DNA of 64,000 bases from positions 139,931,934 through 139,995,933 of the forward strand of contig CM035806.1 of the NCBI GenBank assembly GCA_020466095.1, read 5' to 3'. Within the stretch, counting starts at the first letter, position 1; each line of letters opens with the position of its first letter. Source of the DNA: Chlorops oryzae (Eukaryota; Arthropoda; Insecta; Diptera; Chloropidae). Below the pieces are notes generated by a model that saw nothing but the letters and a program-made list of their open reading frames with translations, was not told where the DNA came from and did no database searches. Shown here in pieces: positions 1 to 11,905 of this stretch. The position numbers and the translations under genes were made by a program.

Positions 1-874
1 AAGGACGCAATTCAGTTCACTGTGTGTTTGTGTGTATATGTGTGTGCGTCCTTTTCGCTTGTTGCATGAATGTCTTGTTTTGAATTGAGTCAACCAACCA
101 ACCGCTGCTTTCCTTTGAGCCTTTCTCTCCACACTCCGTGCTCCTCGCTCCGAGCTCTTCCCTTCAGCTCTTTCTCCTTCCTATGAAAGACAAACTTCCA
201 AGCGGTAGAGGCCAAAACTCAGTCTACCATATGAAGGAAAGCTCTGAAGCATATGAAAAAAAAACAATAAAAAGACGAACAAGAAGTAATGAATATTAAA
301 AAAAAAAAAAATTAAAAAAAACCTCCTTCTCCTTTGTGCTTTTTTTTCTTTTTCATTCTTTTCCACTAGGAATTCTTTGATTTGTTTGCACTACTCATTT
401 CGTTTCGCCTCACAAATAAAATGCCTTAACACACCTCTCCAAATATTTGATGGCTCTTCACGAGAGCCAAGTCACACACGCACACCCACACGACACTCAG
501 TCATTGCTACACGTACACATCAAGAGCTGTCGTTCCTTGGAATTCCTTTGTTTCGCCGCGCAGCGACGGCGCAACAAAAAAAAAAAAAAAATAATAATAA
601 TAATAATAAAAAATGAGAACAAAAATAGAAAATGAAAGACTATTTTATTGTTTGTTATGATGATTAATTGAAGTCATAATATTTTCCTCTTCGCTTGTTA
701 GTCTTCGGTTCTTCTGTCATTCTTCATCATGCGTCATTTTGCGATTGCTCTGTACACGTGTGTTTGTGTGTGTTTTCGTGTGGAAGAGTGTTAGGTTCTT
801 TGTCCAGCACTCGCGGGTCTTGTCACGGAATTCAATTGTATTCTCGAGGTTATGTGCGCGCGTTTGTTTTTGTT

Positions 875-918
<44 letters not shown>

Positions 919-1360
919 TTGATTTGTGGGTTGGTGTATGTCGACGTGTTTGGGCATGTGCGATGTTAAGTCATGCATGACATAATAGTATCAAAAGCGT
1001 TGTCGCAATTGGCTGAGTGTTAATATGACTAAGTTCAAAACAATAAACAACAATTAAGACATACTTTTGGGCGGAAACTTTCAATTAATTACTTGCGATT
1101 GTTAAGGGGCTTTAGCGATAGCTACCTGCTATTTTTCGCGCACAAACGCGTTTGCTCATAATCACCAACATTAAAGTTATGAAGAGCCTTAGCAGCCAGT
1201 GCTATACACTGCTTTAAGCTAGCATAAGTTTTTGCAAGCTTTACTATCTTTACCTAATATAATAAATAAAAATAAAAGTTATGAAGAAATTAAGAAATCG
1301 TAGCACAGTTTTTACTGTAACCTATTAATTTTCCTATGATATAAACTGCAAACTCATATT
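1..1360. other. Non-coding DNA, probably intronic
   Basis: No gene is visible. The stretch holds a poly-A run (300-312), an A-rich/AAT run (576-612), CA- and CT-rich stretches and a (TG)n microsatellite (877-916). The short open frames here translate simple sequence and show no domain. Confidence 0.6.
877..916. repeat. (TG)n microsatellite
   Basis: About 20 uninterrupted TG dinucleotides, preceded by imperfect TTTG repeats. Confidence 0.95.
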
Positions 1361-1394
1361 TACTGTCTTTCTTTTCTTCTCTTTTCAGGTAAGT
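1361..1394 (+). promoter_or_regulatory. Candidate recursive splice site (ratchet point 1)
   Basis: A long pyrimidine tract (1361-1386, almost uninterrupted C/T) runs into CAG at 1386-1388, followed at once by GTAAGT at 1389-1394. The sequence is therefore a perfect 3' splice site fused to a perfect 5' splice site, with no exon between them. In Drosophila this arrangement marks ratchet points, where long introns are removed in successive steps and a 5' splice site is regenerated each time. No open reading frame or exon-like sequence surrounds it. It implies transcription of the plus strand through this window. The branch point is not obvious; CTCAT near 1353 is one possibility. The sequence pattern is seen directly and the function is inferred. 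Confidence 0.72.
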
Positions 1395-2054
1395 CAAGAA
1401 AAAGAAAATACCATCTCATTAATTAAAGAAATAGACCGATATTTCGAGAGAAATCTGTTTTGATATTTACCTTAAATGTAAGTTAAAATTTAACGAAAAA
1501 TTATTAAATCGCCTAAAATGATACCACGCACGCGAATGTGGCCTTGATGAGCTCTTGGGTAAAACGGAAATGAGTGAGCGGGAAATGAATCGAAAAGCAT
1601 CACAAAAAAAAGCGAGTCAAAAGGGATAAATTAATTGCTTATTGCGCTATTTTTGCAATTATTTATAGCATTCTTTTAGGACGATACGAGAGCGAGAAAG
1701 AGAGGGAGAGAGAGAGAGAGAGAGGCTGCTTACCTGATTGCTGCAACGCAGCTCATGGACCCCTACTTCATTCATCGTGCATTCGTTCGCTTCTTTGGTC
1801 TATGCTACTTCAAAATGTGTTCGGTTACTTCAATTACCGTTCATTGAATGAAAAACGATAACAACAGAAACAAGAACAACAACAAAATAAATTTCCGCTG
1901 CTTACATTGATTACCGAATACGCTAACGCCCTCGTCCATCCGTCTGTCCGTGGTACTTGAGTCGATCCTTCGAACAATATAACTACTACACTATCATATC
2001 TAACAATCAACGACCGCACCTCACCATATTCTGCTCAGCTCGGCATTACTCCCT

Positions 2055-2100
2055 TCCACTCCACTCCACTCCACTCCAATTCACTCCACTCCACTCCACT
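2055..2100. repeat. Degenerate pentanucleotide (CTCCA)n array
   Basis: Nine to ten near-identical CTCCA/CTTCCA pentamers. This is one of many pentamer arrays in the window, listed together as a finding. Confidence 0.9.
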
Positions 2101-3318
2101 GCAGTCCATCCCGTCTCGTTCGGAAAACAATGCCGCTCCATCACTTCACTCAAGTGCAGCACTTTAAAATGAAGCAAGGATCCCTCGGCCGATAGATACC
2201 GCGCCCAGTGCTCTTCGATAATTAATTGAAGACATCAGTTGCAGTAAAACGGCATGAATTACCCCCCCTCAGCCCCATCATCCTTCCGCGTTTCGACCAT
2301 TTCCATTTCTGCTCATCTTCGTCTTGGCTATGTTTCTTTAAGTGCCGTCTCTTCGGCTCGGTGCCTTGGATTAGTTTGCTTCGATGCGAGCGCACGTAAG
2401 GTTGATCAGTCATGCTATATCTCTTTTGTATATATAGAGATATAGTGCCTTTAAGTGAAGTAGCCCATTGTGGAAATCGAGGAGAACGATGAAAACAGTA
2501 GAACGATAAAACGGCAGAGCTGTAGAACTGTAGAACGAATGCCATCAATTTGTCTCGAAGCATACTTTTTGGCGCATCCAAATGGGACAAACAGAATGAA
2601 GAGTGGAAAAATAGAGAAAAAGCAAAATAACAAAAAAAAAAAAACAGGCGAAGAAAATCAACGACCCAACAACAATTTCAACAATCGTTGAATCAAAACA
2701 AAACGTAAATTGAATGCAAGTCCCACTGCTGAATATGCTTCTTTAAAAAAAGGACGACTGTAGGTCCTTTGGCCGAATTTGCTTGCTTCGAAGCGGCTGC
2801 CTTGTTTGCCAGAATACTTGCGTGTGTACTCACTTTTTCATCAGTTCGTCTCGACTCGATTCGACTCGACTCGACTCGATTCGCCGTGAACACGTACTCG
2901 ATCTTCCAGAGTAATTCATCCCTCTCTTCTCGGCTCTTCTCTTGTCACCGTTCCCCCGACTCTTGCCTCTCGACTGACTGCAAAGTGCAATTACAAATGC
3001 AGCTCCAGAGCTAGTGCTCAAGTGGCCGCTGGGAACGAAGAATTTTACTGGAAGCAGCTCCTCGGCGCTTGTTTGTCTTGCGTTGTTATTGTTGTTGTTG
3101 TTTTCGCAATACTTGTTATTTTAGCGGTATTAGCACTAGCCATGGCAATAGTCGCTACCTCTGCCACAGCCGCCACCGCTGCAGTCAGTAGTCATGGCGA
3201 TGGCATGAAATTCTTACTGCAACTGAAATCCCATTAGGAAAGTGACAAAGAAAAATTCACAAACGCAAAAACATACAAAGTACGACTACAATACGAATTG
3301 AGTGTACACACATACGTA

Positions 3319-3350
<32 letters not shown>

Positions 3351-3515
3351 ACACTCGCAGAAGCCGTCTGAGCTGATGCAAGCTTGATGCGTTTCGTGTT
3401 ATCTTTTCGCCTTTTTGCGGCGCCCATGAAAAGCACAAAACCGAGTGCGAAGTTAAGAGAAAAAAATTACAAACAAGAGCAGAATAGTCGGAAAAAAATA
3501 AAAACAAAAACAACA

Positions 3516-3517
<2 letters not shown>

Positions 3518-3549
<32 letters not shown>

Positions 3550-3557
3550 CTACTACA
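3518..3557. repeat. (ACT)n microsatellite
   Basis: About 13 ACT/TAC triplets with a single CTC interruption, followed by CAA repeats. Confidence 0.9.
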
Positions 3558-4296
3558 AAAACAACAACTAGAAGCAAGAAAATTGTTGGAAATTCAAGAA
3601 ACTTCCCGAGTCGGAATAGCATTTGAAAAACGAACGCGCATGAATTGTATTGCTTCCGAAGGACTCGAATTCACTGGGAGTGGGCGAGCAACTGAAGGAC
3701 TAAAGGCAGAGCAAACTTTTAGAAAAATAAATAGCAATTAATAAATGTTCTGTGCCTTTGAGTATTCGAAAAATTCGACATCAACTTCGCTGTGGCATAC
3801 TCAAAACGAAATGTGAGTACGGGATATGCTTACATACACAATAAGGATACAGCAAAATGGAGGGACGACAAGAAGAGAGAATTACACAAGCAACGCTACT
3901 AAAGCTAGGAACGCTAGGAAAGGAAGTGAAATAGTAAGTCCCAACTGCGTCCGAGTTTCATGTCAAAAGCACTTCCAATTGAAAAACACTTAAGCGTTTT
4001 GGGGCGTTCTATTTTGAAGGAAATCCCAAGTAAAATAAAAATAAATAAAAAAAAAAGTAGACGAATCTAAGAAAAAAAAATCTTTTTTTTTAATCTCATT
4101 AAATACGTCGCATCGATATGAATTCCCCCGAAATTAATTTCTCAAAACATTAAAATACTACACATTTAGGGCCGTTTTATCACCCTACTGTTAAGCGTTA
4201 CCTGCCAGTTAAATTTCATTTTCTTTGACTTGAGGCTGATTTACAATAAGGCATCGGCAGTGGCAGTGACAGTTTTCGAAATTTTAGAGAACACTG

Positions 4297-4346
4297 TTTG
4301 ATATGAAACAAATTCCAATACGTATTAAAATTAGTTTCATATCAAA
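4297..4346. repeat. 50-bp near-perfect palindrome
   Basis: The outer 13 bases TTTGATATGAAAC (4297-4309) are the exact reverse complement of 4334-4346, and the inner bases pair almost as well around a central ACGT. About 22 of 25 pairs match, with practically no loop. It could be the remains of a very small foldback element or a cruciform-prone site. Without a loop it is a poor miRNA precursor. Confidence 0.8.
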
Positions 4347-4808
4347 TAGTCATGTCAATAGAAATTGTCATCAGGATAATTGAACTCGCAGATTAAGATT
4401 TAAAAAAAAAAATGGGAAAATAGCCCTGTTGTTGTGTTAATAAAGACATATGTAAGTGAAGTGAATAGAGAAGAATGGCCGCCTTCTATGAACCGCTAAT
4501 ACGGTGCAACACGTCAAATGTAAGCCGAGTTTCGACCGCGTTTACTGAGAATTCTTTAAAAGGGCAGCAAATTCTTATATTTGGCTTCGCTAGATTGGCT
4601 GCAATTGAATTTCAAATCGATGTTGTAAAGTGTGGCCGAGAATTAAGTAGCGTATTATTTTCCATTCACTTATGAGCTTATCTCGTAAGCCGTTAAGTAT
4701 TTTACGTTTGGTCGATAACAAAGCTTAAGACTAGATTTCGACGATGACAAGTGAAGTAAATACTGCCAAAAAAAAAGAAAAAAAAACTCCCTCTTGTAGA
4801 TACAAATA

Positions 4809-4939
4809 CAGTATTCCCCGGATATATGCACCCCGCACGCAAATTTGTCTCATTTGCCTTGAATTTTCATACATGAAGCCCCGCTTATAAGCACTATTTT
4901 TCGTGAATTTTGCACGGTGCTTACATCCGGGGAAAACTG
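4809..4939. mobile_element. 131-bp MITE with CAGT-type TIRs, pogo/Tigger-like
   Basis: The left end CAGTATTCCCCGGATATATG and the inverted right end CAGTTTTCCCCGGATGTAAG match at all but a few positions. The element is flanked by TA on both sides (4807-4808 and 4940-4941). A TA target duplication with CAGT-initial TIRs is typical of pogo/Tigger members of the Tc1-mariner group. It has no coding capacity and would depend on a transposase elsewhere. The superfamily assignment is inferred from the ends only. Confidence 0.75.
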
Positions 4940-5437
4940 TAACAAAAGTCTGAAGAGCTTCATAAAATTTTCACCTTTTTTAATTTTTTTTTTTTTATCT
5001 TGAACCGGTTCGAATTTGAATTTGTAAACTCGACAAGCCATTGCAAGCACACTCATAGCATTCGGCAGAATTTTTTTCAATACTGTTTTGGCACAGAAAA
5101 GTAAAAAACTTTTACTTAAATTCAGAAGGAGAAATTATCCTTTATATATGATTTAATTTTTATAATGGCATTTTTCACATTCAGTGTATTCTCGCGTCGT
5201 CGAATGCAATCGTTTTAGTCTATCATTTCGCATTTCTCAGGCCTTCATTACTCTCCATAAGGTAAACTTTAAAAGTTTGTTTACACTCAAGTTATTTCCT
5301 TAGTTGTGTGAACAACCTTTCAGCCTCTCCAATTGTATAATTTTCTCTTAAGTCCTTCAGTTTGCAATACTTTAATATCTATCCTTTCTGTTATCCTTTA
5401 ATCGTTTTTTTATCCTATTCATTTATATTTAGGACTC

Positions 5438-5596
5438 CAGTGTACTCTCTCCTTGCGAACACTCCTTTTAAGCGGACACTTCTCTCAAACGGACACTTTT
5501 TGGGAATTCTCTAGTATTTATTCTTTTCAAATGGTTTCCTCTTAAGCGGACATATTTTCCGGTCCCGTAAGTGTCCGCTTCAGAGAGAGTACGCTG
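5438..5596. mobile_element. 159-bp MITE, CAGTGTACTCTC family, copy 1
   Basis: The left end CAGTGTACTCTCTCCTTGCG is the inverse of the right end (CAGCGTACTCTCTCTGAAGC on the opposite strand). Internal TTAAGCGGACA motifs recur. TA follows the right end, but the left flank has drifted. Related copies lie at 12851-13008 and 52503-52637 in the same orientation. Like the element 500 bp upstream it resembles pogo/Tigger MITEs. Confidence 0.75.
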
Positions 5597-5599
5597 TAG

Positions 5600-8500
5600 A
5601 TCTTTTTATTTTTTATTTTTTTCATATCTATTCATTTCCTTGACAAATTGACCCGATCTAAGGTGTATAAATCTATCATTCAATCGTCTCTCTGTGCTAG
5701 TATGTTTCTCCTTTATCCGTATGAGTTAAATTGGACAAAATTGAAATCGAAAAACTCACTTTAAATTTGCAACAACCTCGTCCGCTTTTCTTGTCGGAAA
5801 CTCCTCTGTTAACATAACAAACAAAATATTTTATTACACACCAATACAAGTCAAAAAAAGGATCACTTAAACAGACAAGCGCACACACGCGCGCGCACGC
5901 ACCCATAGTCATGAATATAGCGACGGCGGTGGGGAGGAATTGTTTATACTTATGTTGTTTTAAAAATAAGCAACAACAGCAACAAAAAATTGTTCAAACC
6001 AATTGTTTATCTACAACACAGCGAGTATAATATAAAGACAAACAAAGCACCGCGCCGCTCAACTATGGCAAACACATACACAACAGCGCAACACTGGCAA
6101 AACCAAAAGAGCACACGAACAGACACACACCCATAAGCATATATTAGCGAAAATATAAATAAACAAACGTACGCATCAACGGCCAAAAGAGAAAGGAAAG
6201 CAACAAAACAGCCGGAAAAAACAGAACACAACAAAAACATTTCTTTCAATTACGACAAAACTAAGCATCCCAACAGGATATCACTTGGAAACGAAACACG
6301 TGAACACGAAAAGAAATAAATGGAAAAAATACAAAAGTAAAATAAAAAAAGGAAAAATAAGAAATAAAAGAGAAAAGTTAACAAATAAAATTAAATAAAG
6401 TAAAGCAAGTGGAAAAAATGGGTGCATATTAGCAGGAAGTGTGATAAAAGTAAAGAGGAAGAGAATCAAGGAGAAAAAACAAAAAAACGAGTCGAGGAAC
6501 AATGATCCTGTCAGAAAAAGGCGAATTAAAAGTACACAACACACACACACACACACACTTACGTCAACAATATGAATGTGTGTATGTGGATTGTGCGCGT
6601 GGATGTGTGTGTGTGTGTTTGAGTTAGTGTCTGACTATCGGGCTGTCTGTCTAGTTCTCTTTTTGTTTGAACCAAACCTTCATAATGCGCTACCCACAAT
6701 CATTTACTAAAGAAGACGAGCATCCTCCGTTTAATATCCTTTTTGTATGAAATACTTTTAATTTTTTGTGTGTCTTCTTTTTTTCCTATTTCCAATATAT
6801 TTCTTTATTTTAATCGTTTGCAAGGGTATTTTTTTTTTTTTTTTTTTCATTATATCATTTTTTCCTTGCTTTAGTTTTCGTTTTCATTTTATTTTTATTT
6901 AATTTTTTTCTCGCTCCCGCTTCTTGAATTCTTTCCAACCATCCTTATAAAAACATTTCGCTCATTAACGCGTAGCTCTGTAAGCATTTTTAATTCAGTT
7001 TCGGGTTACCAAGGAATGAAGAGGAAAACAAGAAGGCTTCCACGCGTATTATTTGCCATGTCAGAGCGGAGATGCCTTGCAATTGAACGGAACGCAACGG
7101 AATGGAATGGAATGGAATAGAATGGAATGGAATGGCAGGAAATGGTATGAAATTCTTATGCTATGTTGTTGTTTTTCTCGACATCAAGGATATCAAATTG
7201 TACAATAACCAAACGACGTATACGTAATATAGAATGGAAGGGATATTGTACATTCAAGTAGAGAAGCGCCTCGGAGAAGCGCGAGAGGTGCCCAAGATAA
7301 ATACACTTGAGGGTTAAATTAAAGAAAATTCATGGAAACGTCAAGACAACGTCACGTCAAGTCACGAACATGGGTGTGAAGCGAGAGCAAACGAACAAAA
7401 AAAAAAAGAACGATCAAATAATCGCAGAAAGTTGAAAAAGCCATCGATGTACGAGATGTAGAGAGCAACCACCATTGCAGTGTGGACCAAAAAGAAAGAA
7501 GAAGAAAAAAAAAGTAATAATAAAGAAACAAGACAAGAAAAATCCAAAGATAATTCGCCTTCCGGTTAAATAAGGTAGAATTCTAGCATTCCTTATGGCA
7601 CTTATTGTAGCACGCAAAGGATTTAAACGGCATGTAAAAGTCAAAGAGGAAAGCAGAGGTATTCAATTTCATGCACTTAGATGTTTATGATGCGAGGAGT
7701 TGGCGGTGAAGAGGAACGCGAAGCAACAGAGCATGTTCTTTACAACAATTTTTAATTAACACTTTTCATTTTGACGCTTCACGAAGATGAAGGAAAAAGA
7801 CAAAGCAAAAAACTTAAAAGGAAAAATATAAATATAAGCACTGTAGTAAAAGGAGAAGCAAAGCAATAGCGAAACGGAATGTAAGAAAGGGCAAAAGCAA
7901 ATAGATTTTCTTCTTATATTATGAGATTGACAGTCGTTATTGTCTGTGTCTCTAGCTACATACAAACAAACATATATCCACATCGCTCCTCCTGTGACAT
8001 TTTCTTCAATATTTTCGTCCATTTTATTCCGCTGGCATGTAATTGATATATTTCATTCGGAGAGAACACCCACCCACCACCTTCCCAAGGATTTTCGAAA
8101 AATTTCCCAAAAAAAAAAAAACTAATTTAAATTGAATGCCTGTTCAAAATGCTGTCGCATCCTTCGACATTGCTAGTTAATCTTCTTTCGGTACATCGTT
8201 TCTGATTTTCAATCGAAATAATCATTTTGAATGTTTTCCTATTACCTCGGATCCTGTTGTTCATAAACAGAAATCATTTTCCATATTTTCTCATTTTTTT
8301 GTGGTTTTTGGGCATGATAAAATATGTACTCAGAAAAAATCGTACAGCCAGACTAACCTTATTTTCAGAGTAACCAATTACTTAAGACTCTTATATTATT
8401 AATTGTTTACAAATTGTGGAAGTAAAGTCATCAAAAATAAGTTTCCAAAGAGCACACTGAAATATAATCTCACATCAAGCAGACATAGGTACGTCCTACC

Positions 8501-8637
8501 TTCGACCTTTACACTATAGGTTCTCATGACCCAAGTTTACATATTATTATTTTTGGCGTGTTCAGGAGATCTCAATGAACTTCGCTCATGGAAAAATTTT
8601 TCATTATTTTATATCAATTAAAAAAAAAAAAAAAAAA
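5600..8637. other. Non-coding DNA, no gene seen
   Basis: A-rich and T-rich DNA with short (AC)n and (TG)n tracts near 5880-5900, 6540-6560 and 6600-6620, poly-T at 6829-6848, and an ATGGA-type pentamer array at 7098-7135. The frames are A-rich or T-rich simple sequence without recognisable domains. Poly-A at 8621-8637 abuts the dispersed repeat that follows. Confidence 0.5.
7098..7135. repeat. (GGAAT)n pentamer array
   Basis: About seven GGAAT pentamers with one or two substitutions. A shorter sister array is at 10930-10955. Confidence 0.9.
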
Positions 8638-9347
8638 CTGTGTCCGTCTGTCTGTATACAGTTTTCTTATCGAAGGAGTTGAGCTATCTTGACGAAATTC
8701 AGTACACGTAATCACCATGAGTAAGAACAAGTTCGAGAATGGAATCGATCGGACCATTTATAGGGGTACCTCCAGTACTAGGGCCTGTTACGAAAATCAC
8801 AAAAACTGCTCTTAATCCGAAGTTTTCAAGATATTTCGATTGAATTTGACATTTGAATATATCTAAAGGCAATTAATGCGATTTCCAAAATTTGGAAAAG
8901 TGGGCGTGGCCGAAGGGCGTTTTTCGAAAATTGTCTCGTACATCCGAAATTCAAATGGGAACTTGAACGAAATTTGGCACTTATGCTTCCTTTGCAGCCA
9001 TAAACATCCTCCTATCGTCCTTTTCCTTGAACCGACCATTTTTAAGGGTACCTCCAGTACTAGGGTATGTCACAAGAATCTCAAAACTGTCCAAAAATCG
9101 GATTTTTTCGAAATATTTCAATGAAACTTATAATTTGAGCGTATATTTAAGCCTCCGAATAGAATTATAAAAAAAAAAATTTGAAAATTGGGCGTGACAA
9201 AAGGGCGATTTTCATAAAGAAATTTAACAACAGTCGGTATGTGGGGCCCCTTGTATGACCTTAAACACCTTGATATTAAAAATTATTTGAAGATGTATGA
9301 CTCTGTCGGGTATTCTATTGTCAGGCTCGCCTGACTATAACACCCTT
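8638..9347 (-). mobile_element. Truncated copy of a dispersed non-coding repeat (family R)
   Basis: Read on the minus strand, this matches 32373-33065 over nearly its whole length: start AAGGGTGTTATAGTC, hairpin GTCAGGCGAGCCTGAC, GGGTATTC, two internal units each opening with GCCACGCCCA (here drifted) and carrying a CTAGTACTGGAGGTACC box, and a GACAGACGGACA-type end. The last 185 bp of the fuller copy are missing and a run of 17 A lies at the break. It has no coding capacity. Confidence 0.85.
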
Positions 9348-10198
9348 AATTGTTTAAAGCTGGTCCCTTACCAAACAAAACAGTATACATATTAGTTTTC
9401 AAAATGATTTAAATGGCAAACATACAATAGGAATCCGGATGAAAGTACGAAAATCCATGGAAATTGGAAATTTTATAAGAAACTTTATTCTGAAATTGTA
9501 TCGACGAGAGCACTGCCCATTTTCCTGGAAACGGGAGCTCGATTCTTTGATCTTTGGCCGATCTTTGGTTCAATTAAGTATGATTCTACTATATAATGAT
9601 CATTCTGAATGCTTGCTCCTTCTGTTCTCTTCTCTTCCTTGTATTTTCTCTGTCAAGCTGACGCAATCGAGCAAATCATGACAAAATCGAAGCTTTTGTG
9701 GTCTGCCATCATAACAAATTATCAGCTTTACACATGCACACATCCAAACGTTTATGGTATGTGTATAAGTATTGCACATGTGGAGGCTTCGTCGTCTTAC
9801 GGTCGTGCTTTAGTTTAAATATTGTTATCACTCGGCCGCAGACGATGTGGTTAAAACTGAAAACTTTTCCGCACTTCACACAAATCCAAAAAAAAAAAAA
9901 AAAATTATAACAAAAAAAAAACATTAATATTAAAGAAAAACTGAAAGCAAAAAAATTAGACGAAACCGGTTGAAAAACAGCGAAAGCACAAACTGGAAAA
10001 CCATATTACCATGTCCACATTGTCATTGTGGCACCCTGCCGGTCCTACGCCCGCGCTTCTGCGCCCTGAAGTGTTGCGCTTTTGATAAGCCACAAAAAGG
10101 AGGATAGCAGAAAAAACAAAAAAGAGAACTCCCCCGAAAACTCCAACGAAACGAATCTTGCATACCATGCAATTCCATGCCGCCCTCTCGGATAGTAT

Positions 10199-10246
10199 GA
10201 TGCGATGCGATGCGATGCGATGTGGTGTGGTGTGGTGTGATGTGGT
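10199..10246. repeat. (GATGC)n merging into (GTGGT)n pentamers
   Basis: Four to five ATGCG pentamers run directly into four GTGGT pentamers, one array mutating into the other. Confidence 0.9.
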
Positions 10247-11292
10247 GAAAGTGGAAGAAAAAGAAAAGCAATGCAAATGTTACAAATCTATTCGAAAATG
10301 TCGCATGCAGAGTGTATGTGTCACACACTCTCTGTGTGAGAAATATAATTTATGGTGCAAATACCAAAAACGGAATTTTGAAATAGTGCTCTCGTGATGG
10401 TCCGCACCTCGCAGCTCTCTGCCCAGTACAGGCGCGTACATGCACATGCACATACACCGATATTCTTCTATGTTTCGCTGCTTCCTCGAGTGCATATTTG
10501 TTTTGAATGTTAGTTTAGTAGCAGTTTGCTTTGCATCTCCATGTGCGGCAGAAAATGGCAACTTCCTCTCATCCCCTGCCATGGTGCGATCTCCTTGAGC
10601 ATAGTTTTCTCGCTTTCGATTCGTGTTAGTTATAAAAGCAGCAATGCACTTGTCCCCTCCCATTTCGGCCCATCTCGTTCCGACTGCTCTCGGCTCCTCC
10701 CGCCTCGGCCCGCCTCGTCTCGTCTCATTCTCCCCTACGGGGGCATTGCATTTGTCAAGCAACATACCATACCAAGCCATTGTCAGAAGGGCTCTGTGGT
10801 TAGAGCTCTCGATGAACTTTTGAACTGCAAGGACAAAAAGGACACGTACTTATGCTATTTCCCTATAGAATAAATCGAATAGTTTGCAATAGAATGGAGC
10901 GGAGGCAGCGGAGTGGCTTCGTATCAAGTGGAATGGAATGGAATGGAATGGAATGCATATAGTACGAATGTCCTTGCTTTCGTTTCGTTTCATTTCGTTC
11001 CATTCCATTTGGTTTCTTTTATTGAGTTCTGCTCGGTTTTGTTCTTCATCAGTCTCGTTGCGTCTCTTTGACTTGAATTCCCCATTTTCTGCTACCTTTA
11101 AACGTAATTTTCAAAGATTTAATTTGTTTTCTTTAAACTAATTTCGAGCGCTAACAATTTTATAATTTGTATAACTAGGATTCCTGAATGTCATCAAAAT
11201 GAAAGAATAAAGAACAAAAGCATAAACAAAGAAAAACCCTTCAATATGTAAGACCGCTGAATCGTTATTCCTGAGTATTCATAGATCAAACT

Positions 11293-11365
11293 GACGACGA
11301 CGACAACAACAACAACAACAACATCAAAAACAACAACATCAAAAACAACAACGACGACGGCGACG
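11293..11365. repeat. CAA/CGA/CATCAA triplet tract
   Basis: GAC triplets, then CAA triplets, then CATCAAAAACAA repeats, then CGA/CGG triplets. It is simple-sequence DNA and the frames through it are not genes. Confidence 0.85.
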
Positions 11366-11846
11366 GCTTTGACTAGGACTGATGGCTGAAACTTTTCATT
11401 CAATCACATAAAATTACATAAGTAAGATAGAGTCCTGTTTCAGTGTTCAAATATACATATATGAATGAGTGTGTGTGTGTGTGTTATGTGTGTGTGTGCG
11501 TGAAATTGCATAACATGGAGCGCTATAAATCATATGCAGAGACCGACGAACGTCAGTTAACAGCAACGACACAAAACAACGTAAATTTTTCGAAGCCTCA
11601 AAATCAAGCCATGAAACTCGACTCAAAAGTGTGAAGAACTGGAGTCGGAAGACTGAGGTAGCGACGATGGGTGACGAAAAGATGGAGAGGAATGGCAATG
11701 GAATGGGATGTTAGGGGGAAATGTAACTGGTTCTGCAAGAATCCGAGAAAAGGCAGTAGACGATGAAGACATGTGACAAATAAATAAATTTGCCAGAAAT
11801 GTCGCCGCTTTTCAAAATTGGACACTTCCTCATGCCCCACTCTTTC

Positions 11847-11849
<3 letters not shown>

Positions 11850-11902
<53 letters not shown>
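11850..11902. repeat. (CT)n microsatellite
   Basis: About 26 uninterrupted CT dinucleotides. Confidence 0.95.

Positions 11903-11905
<3 letters not shown>

Larger units (their letters stand above)
1395..4296. other. Intronic DNA with a dense microsatellite cluster
   Basis: No supported gene. Simple repeats are (AG)n at 1698-1724, degenerate (CTCCA)n at 2055-2100, degenerate (TCGAC)n at 2852-2881, (CA)n at 3328-3350 and (ACT)n at 3518-3557. A 71-residue frame at 3022-3237 is hydrophobic but opens with GTG and rests on GTT/GCN-rich simple sequence, so I do not call it a gene. Confidence 0.55.

Noticed and set aside
3022..3237. 71-residue hydrophobic frame resembling a membrane segment
   Set aside because: It begins with GTG rather than ATG, and its hydrophobicity comes from GTT/GCN-rich simple sequence.
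4297..4346. microRNA precursor
   Set aside because: The palindrome has essentially no terminal loop and is too symmetrical for a typical Drosha substrate.
10280..10780. 166-residue minus-strand frame
   Set aside because: No recognisable motif, overlaps opposite-strand frames of similar quality, and includes translated short repeats.
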